Source: Lactifluus volemus | Taxonomy: Eukaryota; Basidiomycota; Agaricomycetes; Russulales; Russulaceae | DNA length: 20,187 bases | Assembly (NCBI GenBank): GCA_022376515.1 | Contig: WTXI01000518.1 | Location: forward strand, 1 to 20,187 | Reading direction: 5' to 3' | Shown: positions 19,185 to 20,187 of the stretch, piece by piece | Layout of the letters: each line of letters starts with the position of its first letter | Numbering within the stretch: the stretch's first letter is position 1 | Made by a program: the position numbers and the translations under genes | Notes under the pieces: generated by a model | What the model saw: the letters and a program-made list of their open reading frames with translations, nothing else | The model's database searches: none | What the model was told of the DNA's origin: nothing

Positions 19185-19691
19185 TGTTACGGTTATGCGG
19201 GCCGTCCGGCCCATTCCTTGCTATTTTCCGTCTATTTTTCGACTTGTATTACGACCTAGGATCCCTTTCCTTGGCCAGCCCCCTCTGTGCGACTTCTAGG
19301 GGCTGTGCATCGCCATTTTGGACGTGTACTTGACTCAGGGATCATGACTCAAGTCTTGAGTCAGCGTTCTTGACTCAGATCTTGAGTCAGACGCACTGAG
19401 TCAGTTCTTGAATCATCAGAACTGACTCAGGTCCTTAGTCAATAGTCTTGACTTCGCTACTGTACTGTGACCTTTGTAGGATAGTTGGCTGGCCCTCTGT
19501 ACGCATAATAGGGCCCTGTAGACGAGCTAAAGCCCAGCTTCAGCTTCGTCTAGAATCGCAGTTCATTGCTCCTTGCTCACACTCGCATCGCATCTTCTCC
19601 TCTCTTCTTGTGAATCCCCTCTTCGTACCTTGATCCAGGTACTTCGCGCCACGATCAGACATCTGTGAATTTGTTCCATTTCCGTGAAACA
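19185..19691 (+). mobile_element. possible LTR of a retrotransposon
   Basis: Starts TGTTACGG (19185-19192) and ends CCGTGAAACA (19682-19691), a TG...CA segment of 507 bp whose ends are near-inverted (TGTT..ACGG). A GGGCC-GTC-CGGCCC hairpin sits just inside the start, and a cluster of TGACTCA sites lies in its first half, where an LTR promoter would be. A gypsy-type LTR is my best guess. No primer-binding site, second LTR or target duplication is visible, and the window ends before any polyprotein could be recognised. It may equally be an ordinary promoter. Confidence 0.35.
19331..19455. promoter_or_regulatory. cluster of ten TGACTCA-type (bZIP/Gcn4-like) sites
   Basis: Sites start at 19331, 19345, 19357, 19371, 19383, 19397, 19409, 19423, 19435 and 19449. 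Seven are exact TGACTCA or TGAGTCA; TGAATCA (19409), TTAGTCA (19435) and TGACTTC (19449) are degenerate. Spacing alternates strictly 14, 12, 14, 12 bp, so the array is a 26-bp tandem repeat carrying two sites per unit. TGACTCA is the known binding site of Gcn4/AP-1 type bZIP factors; binding here is inference. Confidence 0.75.
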
Positions 19692-20133
19692 AATCCCCAG
19701 ACGCCTGAACCCTAATACGAACGCGCTGTGAGAAGTAGTCCCCACTTCTCACCCCGCGTCCGCCCTCAACCTTAGTTCAACCTCTCACGAGTGTCCTTGG
19801 AGGCGAGCATCTCTTGCATTCCAAATACACTCGCTCCCGTGTTGCGGTTGAACCTACACATCGTCTTTCATCCATCTGCCACCGTCTATCCTTTTAGAAC
19901 GGTAACTCCGACCATCGCGTGCGCCGGCCCGCTAGTCCGTCTCGCGCGATACAGACTCCCAGAGTTCGCACAGTCAAGTCTACTCCTTCTAGGACCTTGC
20001 CCGTGTGTGCTAGAATCGACTATTTGGTGTTGCTAGTCTTGTCCGACTCGCCACAGCAAATAGCCAACCGGAACGACACTCACTTCGAGCCACGGTCCCT
20101 GCGAACCGTGACAATCATCATCGATTTTTCTCG
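19692..20133 (+). other. pyrimidine-rich leader-like region
   Basis: No ORF of coding character. Frequent CT-rich stretches (for example CTTCTCCTCTCTTCTTG at 19592, just before it) suggest a transcribed leader on the plus strand, either of a retrotransposon or of a host gene beginning at 20134. Confidence 0.3.
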
Positions 20134-20187
20134 ATGCCTTATCCCCCCATTCTCGACTTTCAGTCCTTCGACAAAGCCAGCGACCGC
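20134..20187 (+). CDS. possible gene start running off the window
   Basis: ATG at 20134 opens MPYPPILDFQSFDKASDR and stays open to the last base. It follows a pyrimidine-rich leader and the bZIP-site cluster. Eighteen codons are too few to assign a family. Confidence 0.3.
   Translation, partial: MPYPPILDFQSFDKASDR

Noticed and set aside
18816..19214. 132-codon minus-strand ORF
   Set aside because: Composition looks random (GT-rich simple sequence translated as THTH) and it crosses the proposed LTR start.

Overview
The window looks like nuclear DNA of a mushroom-forming fungus (Agaricomycetes, Basidiomycota). The reasons are genes full of 47-72 nt GT-AG introns, a KDZ-superfamily transposase with a CxC2-type cysteine cluster, and a host gene of the F-box type that is greatly expanded in agarics. 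This is read from the sequence and from memory of the families; no database search was run.

Most of the window (about 197-15934) is one large DNA transposon. Its ends are terminal inverted repeats (TIRs) at 202-525 and 15606-15929, which I compared base by base and found identical over all 324 bp. A perfect 7-bp direct repeat, AGATAAT, lies 5 bp outside each TIR (190-196 and 15935-15941) and is the likely target-site duplication. Each TIR runs into a 1.2-1.6 kb array of 16-bp units: the 10-bp palindrome CATTATAATG plus a variable 6-bp spacer. Between the arrays lie a mosaic GC-rich region with CCAAT boxes and a Helitron-like 3' end (1.75-3.6 kb), a complete 11-exon KDZ transposase on the minus strand (4084-7892, 1083 aa), a poorly resolved stretch with fragments of possible membrane-protein genes (8.6-10.9 kb), and a 7-exon partner gene on the plus strand (11167-13303, 605 aa). 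The two main genes are transcribed divergently. Both reconstruct to full open frames, so the element may be recent and possibly still active.

Left of the element is only about 190 bp of flank with a fragment of a possible coding region. Right of it is host-type sequence: an intact two-exon F-box gene on the minus strand (16396-17932), a possible multi-exon gene on the same strand near 18.1-18.8 kb, and a striking cluster of ten TGACTCA-like (bZIP/Gcn4-type) sites at 19331-19455 with alternating 14/12-bp spacing. The cluster sits in a stretch that may be an LTR (19185-19691). A possible start codon at 20134 opens a frame that runs off the window.

Likely working model (inference): the KDZ protein binds the palindrome arrays, perhaps helped by the partner protein, and may control its own promoter, which carries a variant of the same motif. 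Array spacers differ from each other mainly by CpG to TpG/CpA changes, as expected if the arrays were cytosine-methylated.
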